From the IMG/VR virus record IMGVR_UViG_3300028284_000003, positions 43,643 through 107,642 of that record: a stretch of DNA of 64,000 nucleotides, one strand, 5' to 3'. Positions 6,898-13,848 of this stretch are shown piece by piece. The notes beneath the pieces were generated by a model, which was not told the DNA's origin, did no database searches, and saw nothing but the letters and a program-made list of their open reading frames with translations. Position numbers and translations under genes: made by a program. This DNA comes from a virus. Every line of letters starts with the position of its first letter. The first letter of the stretch is position 1.

Positions 6898-7145
6898 ATA
6901 TCTTTAGGATTTAACCAATCGTTTGCACAACATGAATTTAATATTTGAATTTCTTCATCGAGTTCATTAATATAATCTAATAATTTAGAGTTGTCAATTT
7001 GTAAGTCTAAATGTTGATCTACTAATAAAGCTTCTTTTTCTTTATAGTTTTTTTCTGAATTTTTTATATTTTTTCTTAAAATTATAATACACGATAAAAG
7101 AATTAAAATTATAAAAAATTGTACTAGTTTTAGTGCTTTTTTCAT
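6894..7145 (-). CDS. small membrane-anchored coiled-coil protein (spanin-like candidate)
   Basis: 83 residues: a single transmembrane segment at about residues 9-24 (VQFFIILILLSCIIIL), followed by a charged helical region (KNIKNSEKNYKEKEALLV onward) and a Cys-containing tail (NSCCANDWLNP). The N-in, periplasmic coiled-coil layout is that of i-spanins, and a transglycosylase-like gene is two genes downstream. No outer-membrane partner is evident, so this role is only a suggestion. Confidence 0.5.
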   Translation of the reverse strand: MKKALKLVQFFIILILLSCIIILRKNIKNSEKNYKEKEALLVDQHLDLQIDNSKLLDYINELDEEIQILNSCCANDWLNPKDI

Positions 7146-7155
7146 TTTGTTTTCT

Positions 7156-8448
7156 TTAAAAATCTCTGGCTTCTTCGTAGACTGCTTTAATTACTGGGAA
7201 CCTTAGTGAATGTTCTCCTTCTTGATTTGTAGTTTCTTCGAAGTATTGCACGGTTATGGTTTTGTTTAATATTTTATTAGGATTTTCAAAAAAGTTTCTT
7301 TTTTGTTCAAGACTAAAGCCACTACCAACTTGTACCCTATTGCCTTTGTGTTCTATAACTACATTTTTAAGCATCATTTCATCAACTTCTTTACCATCTA
7401 CAATTACCCTGTTGATAGCATTTTCAAGATCAACTACTGTATATTCTGCATCGAACATTTTTTTAACCTTTAAAATGTCTTGGCTTCTCTTACCTTTATA
7501 AACATCATCTTTTCTTAGCATCAAACCTTCCCAACCTTCTTTGGCTGCGATTGCCATTTGTTCATTTACCATGTCTTCACCTGTCGTTAAATACTGTTGT
7601 AAATATTTAATATACTTTAGATTTGGATCTCCTAGAATCATCTCAAGCGTCTGCAGCCTAAGACATAGTGGCTCTTTTGAAACTTTATTAGTAAAATCTT
7701 CTAGTGTAATTAAATCAAATGCTTGAAATAATGGCTTTTCAATCGTGTGATCTTTTCTTTTAATTTCTTTAATAATAGATTGAAAATCCTCGTTTCCATT
7801 CTTGTCTACCATACATATCTCGCCATCAATTACAACATGTCTAAGGTCTAGACTCTCTAATTCATGTCTAACATTTTCTAGTGTAAGAAACGATTTGCCA
7901 CTTCTTGAGTAGAGACTTACTTCTCCCCATTCATTAAAAAATGCAAGGCATCTAACTCCATCGAGCTTCCTACTAAGATACCAATCATCTTCTGTAAAAT
8001 TTACTTTCTTTTTAATTTTATCATCATAGGCTGATGCTAATGCAACGTCAAATGTAGGCACGCATCCTGGGATTACCTTATTAATCATTGAAGCAGTAGA
8101 TCTTGTTTTAAGATTCCTGTCTATGATATTATAAATAAGATCTGCATGTTCTTCGTTGTTACTAATAAACCCATTAACTTCTGCAAGTGCAGCATGGCCT
8201 GTAATTTCTCTATTATCTAACCTATCTAAGAGATTAAACAAATTATTGCCAGCATGAGAGTTCATTAGGTCACTTCTCTTCTTTAGATTTTTTGAAGTAA
8301 CATAATATTGTTTAAATGGTGAGTATACATACTTGAGCATTCTAGTGACCTCTAGATCATCCTTAAACTGTTCTAATACTTTTAACTTATCTAAGTTTGA
8401 GTTTGATGAATTACTTTGCTCTACAAAAGCTTTTATTTTTTCTAACAT
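7156..8448 (-). CDS. 30: ATP-dependent DNA ligase (T4 gp30-like)
   Basis: 430 residues, close in size to T4 DNA ligase. The nucleotidyltransferase motif I is K161-L-D-G-V-R, with K161 as the AMP-accepting lysine. Motif III lies in FQAFDLITLE, motif IV in EGLMLR and motif V in ILKVKK. An OB-type C-terminal domain follows (VQVGSGFS through LRFPVIKAVY). An N-terminal helical domain of about 130 residues precedes the core, as in T4. It seals nicks in replication and recombination. An early promoter copy lies 20 bases upstream. Confidence 0.93.
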   Translation of the reverse strand: MLEKIKAFVEQSNSSNSNLDKLKVLEQFKDDLEVTRMLKYVYSPFKQYYVTSKNLKKRSDLMNSHAGNNLFNLLDRLDNREITGHAALAEVNGFISNNEEHADLIYNIIDRNLKTRSTASMINKVIPGCVPTFDVALASAYDDKIKKKVNFTEDDWYLSRKLDGVRCLAFFNEWGEVSLYSRSGKSFLTLENVRHELESLDLRHVVIDGEICMVDKNGNEDFQSIIKEIKRKDHTIEKPLFQAFDLITLEDFTNKVSKEPLCLRLQTLEMILGDPNLKYIKYLQQYLTTGEDMVNEQMAIAAKEGWEGLMLRKDDVYKGKRSQDILKVKKMFDAEYTVVDLENAINRVIVDGKEVDEMMLKNVVIEHKGNRVQVGSGFSLEQKRNFFENPNKILNKTITVQYFEETTNQEGEHSLRFPVIKAVYEEARDF

Positions 8449-8467
8449 ATTTTATCTTTGTTTTAAT

Positions 8468-8506
8468 TATAATACTAATATAACTATAATCTTTGACCCG
8501 TGAAAA
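8468..8506 (-). promoter_or_regulatory. repeated early promoter element, copy 3
   Basis: TTTTCACGGGTC, 12 bases, TATATTAGTATTATA on the minus strand, just before the DNA ligase gene. The upstream part overlaps the end of the small gene at 8511-8633. Confidence 0.75.
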
Positions 8507-8510
8507 CTTT

Positions 8511-8633
8511 TTAACACTTTTTTTCACTTTTTTTCCAGTGCCATGCACCTGAGCCTATATAATAATCTTTTACATATCCCATTGCTTCCATTTCATACTC
8601 AATAGGTGTGCCATTTCTTTTAGAAGCTGTCAT
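8511..8633 (-). CDS. small hypothetical protein, 40 aa
   Basis: A 41-codon frame beginning MTASKRNGTPIEYEMEAMGY and ending GAWHWKKSEKKC. An in-frame TTG eight codons upstream could extend it. The composition is that of a real small protein, with a lysine-rich tail encoded by the A-rich start of promoter copy 3. No family recognised. Confidence 0.5.
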   Translation of the reverse strand: MTASKRNGTPIEYEMEAMGYVKDYYIGSGAWHWKKSEKKC

Positions 8634-8643
8634 TGCATAATAA

Positions 8644-8868
8644 CTATTCAAGTCCACTTTCTTCTTTTATAATTTTTAAAAGTTGATGTAAGTTTATTGC
8701 CATAATTACAAGGTTAGTAATTATAATAGGCATGCTTAAAATAAGTAAACCATAAATTGTAAATAAAAAACAACCTATTGTATTAACAGTTCTTAATCTT
8801 TTTATATTTTGTATAGTAAACGAAAATATAACTAGAGCAGTTGCCACGTATCCTAAAATTTCTATCAT
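8644..8868 (-). CDS. small integral membrane protein, 74 aa
   Basis: Two to three hydrophobic helices: about residues 3-20 (EILGYVATALVIFSFTIQ), 30-48 and 48-62, joined by a short basic loop (NIKRLRTVN). The pattern resembles small YgjV/PQ-loop-like inner membrane proteins, but similarity is too weak to name. It overlaps the zinc-ribbon gene by four bases. Confidence 0.65.
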   Translation of the reverse strand: MIEILGYVATALVIFSFTIQNIKRLRTVNTIGCFLFTIYGLLILSMPIIITNLVIMAINLHQLLKIIKEESGLE

Positions 8869-8999
8869 TTTTCTAATTCTTTTAATCTTGCTGGAATTAC
8901 ATGTGTAAAGTTACAAGTGTCGCAGCATCTTTTATTATTAACAGGCTCTGCGTTATTACCAAAGCCTGTTATTTTATTGTTACATATTGAACATTTCAT
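8865..8999 (-). CDS. small zinc-ribbon protein, 44 aa
   Basis: A 45-codon frame beginning MKCSICNNKITGFGNNAEPV. Two CxxC knuckles (CSIC and CDTC, the second preceded by another Cys) form a probable zinc ribbon like those in many small phage proteins. It may bind nucleic acid or a host protein. The stop overlaps the next start in ATGA. Confidence 0.65.
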   Translation of the reverse strand: MKCSICNNKITGFGNNAEPVNNKRCCDTCNFTHVIPARLKELEK

Positions 9000-9028
9000 A
9001 TAGATTATATGAAAAAATGTAGTTTTGT

Positions 9029-9229
9029 TTATCTACCTAAAATCAATTTCTTAAAAAATGGAATTGAACTATAAATAGCAAGTGCCATAATTGTCCATCC
9101 CCACCATACACTAAATTGACTAGAATTTGGATCCATTATATCTCTATAACCCATTATTATTAAATAACAATTTATAAAACCTATTAAACCTTCGTTTTCA
9201 GTTATTCTTTTTATTATTTGTTGTTTCAT
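9029..9229 (-). CDS. small membrane protein, 66 aa
   Basis: Begins MKQQIIKRITENEGLIGFIN. Two hydrophobic segments lie at about residues 14-27 and 42-58 (WWGWTIMALAIYSSIPFF), and the C-terminus is basic. No family recognised. Confidence 0.6.
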   Translation of the reverse strand: MKQQIIKRITENEGLIGFINCYLIIMGYRDIMDPNSSQFSVWWGWTIMALAIYSSIPFFKKLILGR

Positions 9230-9313
9230 GTTTTTTTATTTTTATAATTAAACGTAACTTGATTTTATTAAATTGTATTTAATTGTTGATTATATTAAAA
9301 AAGTTAACCTTGT

Positions 9314-9739
9314 TTATTTTATAGGTAAACGTGTTGTAATTTCTTTAAGTAACTTATCTAGTGTTTGAGAACTCCACATGCCTGTTTTTTTCCAAGTATT
9401 TGTTAGTGCACTTTTTGTATTTTCAAATATTTCAATTCCAAGATCATGGTCGTAAATGCAAATTTCGTTAGTATTTCTATCAGTGTATGCAATATATAAG
9501 TTTTTACCTATGTATTTTTTATCTAATGTGGCCCTAGATCCTTTTAACTGGATTTGAATATTTTCACCATTAAGAAAATTATAGGCTATCATATCAGCAC
9601 CGTGTTTATCTGCGGTAATTAAATTACATACATATCCATATTCTACAAGCGTTGATGCTGTTTTTGCATAATTATATACTTCTTGTTCTTTTCCTATTAA
9701 ATTTGTGTAATTTACTTTTTCTTTAAATAAATGTTTCAT
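9314..9739 (-). CDS. PD-(D/E)xK-type nuclease-like protein, 141 aa
   Basis: HGAD49MIAYN followed by IQIQ64-L-K66 fits the D-x(n)-(E/Q)-x-K core of the restriction-endonuclease fold, as in Holliday-junction or homing-type relatives, with Gln replacing Glu. Helices flank the core. It may act in recombination or degradation of host DNA. The gene lies in the early accessory region; no partner is evident. Confidence 0.5.
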   Translation of the reverse strand: MKHLFKEKVNYTNLIGKEQEVYNYAKTASTLVEYGYVCNLITADKHGADMIAYNFLNGENIQIQLKGSRATLDKKYIGKNLYIAYTDRNTNEICIYDHDLGIEIFENTKSALTNTWKKTGMWSSQTLDKLLKEITTRLPIK

Positions 9740-9741
9740 TG

Positions 9742-9933
9742 TTAATCGTTTTTAATTTTTATTTTGTGCCATTCTTGAGCAAACCAGCACATCATTTTCT
9801 TTTCCTTTCTAAGCATTCTTTTAGAAAGTTCAATAGCATATTTCAATCCAGCCTCTGTATTATCATGGTACAGCTCAGCTTCGAATTGCTCAATTAAACA
9901 TGCTATTGGTGTTTTTATTTGTTGATGTTTCAT
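9742..9933 (-). CDS. hypothetical protein, 63 aa
   Basis: Helical protein beginning MKHQQIKTPIACLIEQFEAE with a basic Cys- and Trp-containing C-terminal half (RKEKKMMCWFAQEWHKIKIK). It is immediately upstream of the nuclease-like gene and just downstream of a 44-bp direct repeat that may hold its promoter. Confidence 0.6.
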   Translation of the reverse strand: MKHQQIKTPIACLIEQFEAELYHDNTEAGLKYAIELSKRMLRKEKKMMCWFAQEWHKIKIKND

Positions 9934-9936
9934 ATA

Positions 9937-9980
9937 ATTATAATTACATGTTTCTTGGGAAATTTACATAAAAATTAAAA
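9937..9980. repeat. 44-bp direct repeat, copy A
   Basis: Starts ATTATAATTACATGTTTCTT on the plus strand and is identical to 10019-10062 except for one base (GGG versus GGA). It lies just upstream of the 63-aa gene and may be a regulatory or promoter element distinct from the common early promoter. Confidence 0.85.
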
Positions 9981-10018
9981 CTTTTTTAAAACTTATGTTT
10001 TTTGTATTTCCTTATATT

Positions 10019-10062
10019 ATTATAATTACATGTTTCTTGGAAAATTTACATAAAAATTAAAA
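10019..10062. repeat. 44-bp direct repeat, copy B
   Basis: Second copy of the same sequence, 82 bases from the first. It directly adjoins the terminator of the phosphatase gene. Confidence 0.85.
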
Positions 10063-10083
10063 AAGACCCATTAAGGGTCTTTT
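10061..10083 (-). terminator. intrinsic terminator after the HAD phosphatase gene
   Basis: Nine-base-pair stem AAAAGACCC / GGGTCTTTT with a five-base loop, followed by a U-rich run on the minus strand. Confidence 0.85.
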
Positions 10084-10114
10084 ATTTTAAAACAATATAA
10101 TATGAATCTTATTG

Positions 10115-10582
10115 TTAAAAGTCGCCTGGAGCAACTTGCATACATGTTAGGTTGTTGTTTCTCCACATTTTTACAACTTTATCTCTGTCATCAAAGACAC
10201 AAACAATATTGCTTTTATCTGGAAATAAATCATCTAACCAATTTTGTTTAAGTTGATCATCTGGCTTAAACATCCAATCTTTGCCAGTTGGTCTCATCTT
10301 AATCACATGAAAAGGTACTTTATGTTTAACCAACCAACCCTTAGTAGTCAATTGCGTACCTTTACTTCTACCACTAAAGATAGCGATCATATGGCCAGAA
10401 TCTGCAAGAATTTGAGCCATTTTTATCACAGCATGGTTTGGCTGATCTAAACTGATATTCTTTGGGTCAAAAAATATGTCCCAATCTATTTTACCATTTG
10501 GCTTTGTTGCTAATTTTCTTCTTGCATCTATATTCGCTAAGGTTCCATCTAAGTCGAATATTACCCATTTTTGATCTGTCAT
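10115..10582 (-). CDS. HAD-family phosphatase similar to the polynucleotide 3'-phosphatase domain of T4 PseT
   Basis: 155 residues. Motif I is FDLDGTLAN at about residues 9-17 (nucleophile Asp and general acid Asp), motif II is SGR at about residue 80, and motif IV lies in VFDDRDKVVKMWRNN. The last, followed by MQVAPGDF, closely resembles the C-terminal phosphatase of T4 polynucleotide kinase, which removes 3' phosphates from RNA or DNA ends. No kinase domain is attached, so this is a stand-alone phosphatase. It has its own early promoter and terminator. A nucleotidase role is the alternative. Confidence 0.78.
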   Translation of the reverse strand: MTDQKWVIFDLDGTLANIDARRKLATKPNGKIDWDIFFDPKNISLDQPNHAVIKMAQILADSGHMIAIFSGRSKGTQLTTKGWLVKHKVPFHVIKMRPTGKDWMFKPDDQLKQNWLDDLFPDKSNIVCVFDDRDKVVKMWRNNNLTCMQVAPGDF

Positions 10583-10600
10583 TTTTTTACGTTTTAAATT

Positions 10601-10639
10601 TATAATACTAATATAACTATTTTCTTTGACCTGTGAAAA
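10601..10639 (-). promoter_or_regulatory. repeated early promoter element, copy 4
   Basis: Same element with TTTTCACAGGTC (one change from the others), 12 bases, TATATTAGTATTATA on the minus strand, before the HAD phosphatase gene. Confidence 0.72.
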
Positions 10640-10642
10640 TTT

Positions 10643-11014
10643 TTAGGCAACTTTTTTCAACATTTTTTTAGTTGCATAATTTAGAATCTTTTTAAGTCTT
10701 TCTTCTCTTGTAAGAAGCATGATTCTTTCTTTACCTACCCAATTATAAGTATCTCCAGTTTCTTGACTTTTCCAAGATGCTGGATAAGTTTTAGTTGGGT
10801 TTAATTGCCAGCAAGTATCTTGTAGTTTTTTATTATCTGACCTTCTAGTCCAATATCTTATTTTTCTAACATAGCCAGTAGAATATTCTGCTACTGTTTC
10901 TCCAGTCTTTAGTCTCCACATTGAAGTACCATTTTTCTTTTGTGTTTTAGATGAGATATTTTTTGCACCCATTGTTTCTAAAACTTCTTCGTATATTTTT
11001 TCTTTACTTTCCAT
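10643..11014 (-). CDS. hypothetical protein, 123 aa
   Basis: Basic protein starting MESKEKIYEEVLETMGAKNI from the first ATG; an upstream TTG three codons earlier is less likely. Aromatic-rich middle (YVRKIRYWTRRSDNKK, CWQLNPTKTYPASWK) and basic helical end (LTREERLKKILNYATKKMLK). It has its own early promoter, as expected for a host-takeover gene. No family recognised. Confidence 0.7.
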   Translation of the reverse strand: MESKEKIYEEVLETMGAKNISSKTQKKNGTSMWRLKTGETVAEYSTGYVRKIRYWTRRSDNKKLQDTCWQLNPTKTYPASWKSQETGDTYNWVGKERIMLLTREERLKKILNYATKKMLKKVA

Positions 11015-11063
11015 TATTTTCAAGTGTTAATTTGTGATTAATTCATTTTGTTTAAGTTTTAAT

Positions 11064-11100
11064 CATAATACTAATATAACTATAATCTTTGACATAAAAA
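11064..11100 (-). promoter_or_regulatory. repeated early promoter element, copy 5 (variant upstream half)
   Basis: GTC, 12 bases, TATATTAGTATTATG on the minus strand. The TTTTCACGG part is replaced by TTTTTTAT here, although TATATTAG and the spacing to GTC are kept. Confidence 0.7.
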
Positions 11101-11137
11101 AATCTAGAGGCAACTTTTTTCAAAAAGTTATGAACAA

Positions 11138-11263
11138 TTAAACGTTTAAAGTTTCCCAAAAGTCGTTATTTGCTTTTACTTCTGCTTCTTTATCGGTATA
11201 ACCTAAGTCTAGATACTTTTGAAAAAACTTTTCCAAAAGATTATTATTTATTACATTAATCAT
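11138..11263 (-). CDS. small hypothetical protein, 41 aa
   Basis: A 42-codon frame beginning MINVINNNLLEKFFQKYLDL and ending NDFWETLNV. A helical, UBA-like stretch (LGYTDKEAEVKANNDFW) is visible but too short to be diagnostic. It overlaps the upstream membrane protein gene by eight bases. Confidence 0.55.
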   Translation of the reverse strand: MINVINNNLLEKFFQKYLDLGYTDKEAEVKANNDFWETLNV

Positions 11264-11411
11264 CTTTGTGTTTTTTAAACAGTTCTTCCCATTCATCCAT
11301 GGTATAGTTTAACATTCTTCTAATTCTTGTTCTTTCTGTTTCAGAGCCTCGTAGCCAACCCATTAAATAGGTTGCTGCGATTACTCCGATTATTGCAATT
11401 AAATCCGACAT
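11256..11411 (-). CDS. small single-pass membrane protein, 51 aa
   Basis: A 52-codon frame beginning MSDLIAIIGVIAATYLMGWL. One N-terminal membrane helix spans about residues 4-20, followed by a basic then acidic cytoplasmic helix (RTRIRRMLNYTMDEWEELFK). Function unknown. Confidence 0.55.
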   Translation of the reverse strand: MSDLIAIIGVIAATYLMGWLRGSETERTRIRRMLNYTMDEWEELFKKHKDD

Positions 11412-11412
11412 A

Positions 11413-11871
11413 TTATTTGTTTATTTTATATGCGTAACTGGCATGGGTTTTTGTGTTCATGCTTTTCCATAAATCATAGTCAACCATCTTTTTCCAAGCA
11501 TTGTGCATGTGAGTTACTTTTAAGTTGTTTAAGAATGTTTTATCTATTGAGTAAAATTTACCACCTTTAGTAGTTAATACATTAAACCAATGTTCAGAAC
11601 CATCTTTGAATTTTTTTAATACCTGTACATTATCTAAAAAAGTATAAGTTGATGAGATAAATCTTTCAGGAGTAGCCGTTTGGTCACTGATATTTAAAAA
11701 TCCAGCTTTACATTTACAAGTATATCTGAATTTGTATTCAACTCCTTCTTCTAAATGATTTGAAACTGTAAATTTTAAGTATTTACCTTTATTGTCTTTT
11801 TGAGTAACACTGCCAAAAAATACAGTATTGCTTCCTTCTAATTGTTGTTTTGATTTTTTTACTATTTCCAT
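11413..11871 (-). CDS. hypothetical protein, 152 aa
   Basis: Begins MEIVKKSKQQLEGSNTVFFG. Predicted beta-rich centre (GKYLKFTVSNHL, EYKFRYTCKCKAGFL) with a CKC pair, and a basic tail. It is expressed from its own early promoter copy and followed by two small coupled genes. No family recognised. Confidence 0.7.
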   Translation of the reverse strand: MEIVKKSKQQLEGSNTVFFGSVTQKDNKGKYLKFTVSNHLEEGVEYKFRYTCKCKAGFLNISDQTATPERFISSTYTFLDNVQVLKKFKDGSEHWFNVLTTKGGKFYSIDKTFLNNLKVTHMHNAWKKMVDYDLWKSMNTKTHASYAYKINK

Positions 11872-11888
11872 TTGTTTTAAGTTTTAAT

Positions 11889-11927
11889 TATAATACTAAT
11901 ATAACTATAATTTTTGACACGTGAAAA
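11889..11927 (-). promoter_or_regulatory. repeated early promoter element, copy 6
   Basis: TTTTCACGTGTC (one change), 12 bases, TATATTAGTATTATA on the minus strand, with the TTGTTAATAACTTTT flank supplying the stop region of the preceding gene. Confidence 0.74.
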
Positions 11928-11954
11928 CTTTTTAACACTTATTTTTAAAAGTTA

Positions 11955-12428
11955 TTAACAATTCCATTTTTTAAATTCTTCTATACTAGTGTTTTCACAT
12001 AAATGATCTTCGACTTCTAATAATCTTGCGGCCATGAATGTCATATTATCTATAACCTGTAAAACATCTTTGACTGAACTTAAATTAGTGCTCATTAATT
12101 TGTCTGCAATTGACTTAACTCCACCATTCATATGTTCAACATGAATTATTCTATCTATTTTAAAGTTATTTTTTAATTTGTGATTAAGTCTATAAATTTC
12201 AGAGGTTGTCATATACTCATTATAGTCACAACCTATTTCTTTTAATTTTTGTTGTAGTCTTTTTGTTAAAAGAACTTTGTAGGTTTTATGGATTCTTCTA
12301 ACCGCCCTACTTACTGAATCTCTTGCTGTAACAGTATGATAATCTTTAACATCTTGTAAAGCAGTTAAAGAACCATATAGTGAAACTGCTCTTGTATTTG
12401 TTTTAAATTCTTCTAATTGATTTTTCAT
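11955..12428 (-). CDS. hypothetical helical protein, 157 aa
   Basis: Begins MKNQLEEFKTNTRAVSLYGS. Mostly helical with a basic centre (RAVRRIHKTYKVLLTKRLQQ). The final residues W-N-C and the stop are encoded by the TTGTTAATAA block of promoter copy 6. No family recognised. Its own promoter overlaps a strong terminator (12458-12497). Confidence 0.7.
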   Translation of the reverse strand: MKNQLEEFKTNTRAVSLYGSLTALQDVKDYHTVTARDSVSRAVRRIHKTYKVLLTKRLQQKLKEIGCDYNEYMTTSEIYRLNHKLKNNFKIDRIIHVEHMNGGVKSIADKLMSTNLSSVKDVLQVIDNMTFMAARLLEVEDHLCENTSIEEFKKWNC

Positions 12429-12438
12429 AGTTTATAAT

Positions 12439-12477
12439 TATAAATACTAATATAAACAAAAAAAGCGACCCGTGAAA
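12439..12477 (-). promoter_or_regulatory. repeated early promoter element, copy 7, overlapped by a terminator stem
   Basis: TTTTCACGGGTC, 12 bases, TATATTAGTATTTATA on the minus strand. The CGGGTCGC part forms one arm of the terminator hairpin at 12458-12497. Confidence 0.72.
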
Positions 12478-12497
12478 ATCCAGGGTCGCTTTTTTTT
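12458..12497. terminator. strong bidirectional intrinsic terminator overlapping an early promoter
   Basis: Fourteen-base-pair stem AAAAAAAGCGACCC / GGGTCGCTTTTTTT with an 11-base loop. The stem is GC-rich at its apex with A/T runs at both sides, so it can work on either strand. It ends transcription from the AlaRS-like gene upstream. Confidence 0.9.
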
Positions 12498-12586
12498 AAA
12501 ACTTATTAACAATTTAACCATACCAGTATAATAGATAAAGTGCAATAGATGCTGCTATTAAATATGCAGCCCATGTTAGTGTGTAT

Positions 12587-13438
12587 TTATAAACCTAGTT
12601 CGTTCATTTCATCAATATCGATACCATGTGTATCAAACCACCAGTCTTTGTCTTTATCTTGGTGCTTTTCCTTAAGTCTAAGATACCTAAGTTTTGTTTT
12701 TTCTTGTCTTTCAACTTCTCTCTTAAAAAATGGATGATCCATATAACCATTATTATTGTATAAGATTCTAAGAAGTTTACGAAGTACATATCCTTGTTTC
12801 TGTGGACCTGGCTTATAACCAGAATCTGCTATCTTTAAAATAGTCTCTTCAAGTGTCTCGTTTGCACTCTTTACCTCAGTACCATTAACTATAGCCTCAA
12901 GTCTTTCAAGTCCAAACCCGACATCTATAAATTCATCTGACGTATTTACTATATTACCTATTTCTATTCCTTTATAGTAAAACTCTGTACAATAACCTCC
13001 CATTTCTCCATCGGTCCAAATACATTCGTCGTCTAATTTTAATGGAGTTTTATAAATATCATACATCCATTTCCAATTATCAAACTTATCAGAATGAATT
13101 GTTGCACAGTCTACTTGGATTTTAAGTTCTTCTTGTACAAATTCCATCCAAAATTCAACGGCTTGGTTAACTGTCATTTCTCCAAAACTAAAAAGACCTA
13201 ACATGTTAAAGTATAAAAGATGGCTTCCATCTCCTATCTCGTCAATGTCCTGTAGTCTTAAACAGGATTGAACATTTGCAACTGTAGTATTATCTGGATT
13301 TTTAAAACGATCTTTAAACTGCTGCATGCCAGCAGGACAGAAAAGCGTTGTATCATCATAGGGTCTTACATGATTATCCATTTGAAAAGCAATTCCTTTC
13401 TTTTCACAATATGTAATGTATTTTTGTAAAACGTTCAT
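12587..13438 (-). CDS. alanyl-tRNA synthetase-like catalytic core protein
   Basis: 283 residues matching only the class II aminoacylation domain of AlaRS. TTLFCPAGMQQFKDRF corresponds to LLFTNAGMNQFKDVF. SCLRLQDIDEIGDGSHLLYF then NMLGLFSFGEM cover the motif 2 arginine region and EMLGNFSFGDY. W-TDGEMGGYCTEFYY stands for the GPCGPCSEI region, and VGFGLERLEAIVNG is motif 3. The editing, C-Ala and much of the tRNA-binding domain of cellular AlaRS (about 870 aa) are absent. It may charge tRNA-Ala, including the phage copy at 273-346, or aminoacylate something else. A strong AGGAGGAAG lies upstream of the start. Confidence 0.82.
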   Translation of the reverse strand: MNVLQKYITYCEKKGIAFQMDNHVRPYDDTTLFCPAGMQQFKDRFKNPDNTTVANVQSCLRLQDIDEIGDGSHLLYFNMLGLFSFGEMTVNQAVEFWMEFVQEELKIQVDCATIHSDKFDNWKWMYDIYKTPLKLDDECIWTDGEMGGYCTEFYYKGIEIGNIVNTSDEFIDVGFGLERLEAIVNGTEVKSANETLEETILKIADSGYKPGPQKQGYVLRKLLRILYNNNGYMDHPFFKREVERQEKTKLRYLRLKEKHQDKDKDWWFDTHGIDIDEMNELGL

Positions 13439-13576
13439 CTATCTTCCTCCTCTACTATAAGGCTTTTTATATTTTTTTGAATTTTTATTTTTTGAACTTG
13501 ACTTAGCATGAACTCCTTTTCTTTTAATTTTTAGGCCATCCATGTTTCCATTTCCTTGTACTTTTACTCTTGACAT
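13439..13576 (-). CDS. small basic protein, 45 aa
   Basis: A 46-codon frame beginning MSRVKVQGNGNMDGLKIKRK, extremely rich in Lys, Arg and Ser, and ending KPYSRGGR. It is likely to bind nucleic acid or the ribosome. The stop is immediately followed by the AlaRS-like ATG, so the two are translationally linked. No family identified. Confidence 0.6.
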   Translation of the reverse strand: MSRVKVQGNGNMDGLKIKRKGVHAKSSSKNKNSKKYKKPYSRGGR

Positions 13577-13594
13577 TTTATTTAATTTAAATAT

Positions 13595-13819
13595 TTAACT
13601 TATTTGAGTTGCTGAAATACTTGACTTTTTAATATGTTCATTTAGTGCCTTACCTTGTGAATCAGCCAATGAAAACTTTTCATAAGTTTCTTGATTTACT
13701 GATTGATACATATAAGTAATTCCTGAATGAAAAGTTACAAGTAGTATTTCATCTTTAAAATTATATTGAGAAAGTTGAACCGTGCTTGATTCATAATATA
13801 TTGTTTCTGTTAATTTCAT
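13595..13819 (-). CDS. KTSC-domain protein, 74 aa
   Basis: VTFHSGITYMYQSVNQETYEKF followed by ADSQGKALNEHIK matches the KTSC domain (L-x-V-x-F-x-x-G-x-x-Y-x-Y-x-x-V, then S-x-G-x-x-x-x-x-x-I). The domain is found alone or fused to other proteins in bacteria and phages and has no firm biochemical role. It is located between the tape measure gene and the basic/AlaRS-like pair. Confidence 0.75.
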   Translation of the reverse strand: MKLTETIYYESSTVQLSQYNFKDEILLVTFHSGITYMYQSVNQETYEKFSLADSQGKALNEHIKKSSISATQIS

Positions 13820-13848
13820 GTATATTATATATGAAACTATGTGTTTGT

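Noticed and set aside
12514-12594. Open frame encoding a membrane-like peptide (ending WAAYLIAASIALYLLYWYG) just after the AlaRS-like gene
   Set aside because: The composition is protein-like, but the frame has an upstream TAG and no ATG, GTG or TTG in a suitable place. A frameshift extension of the AlaRS-like protein cannot be supported.
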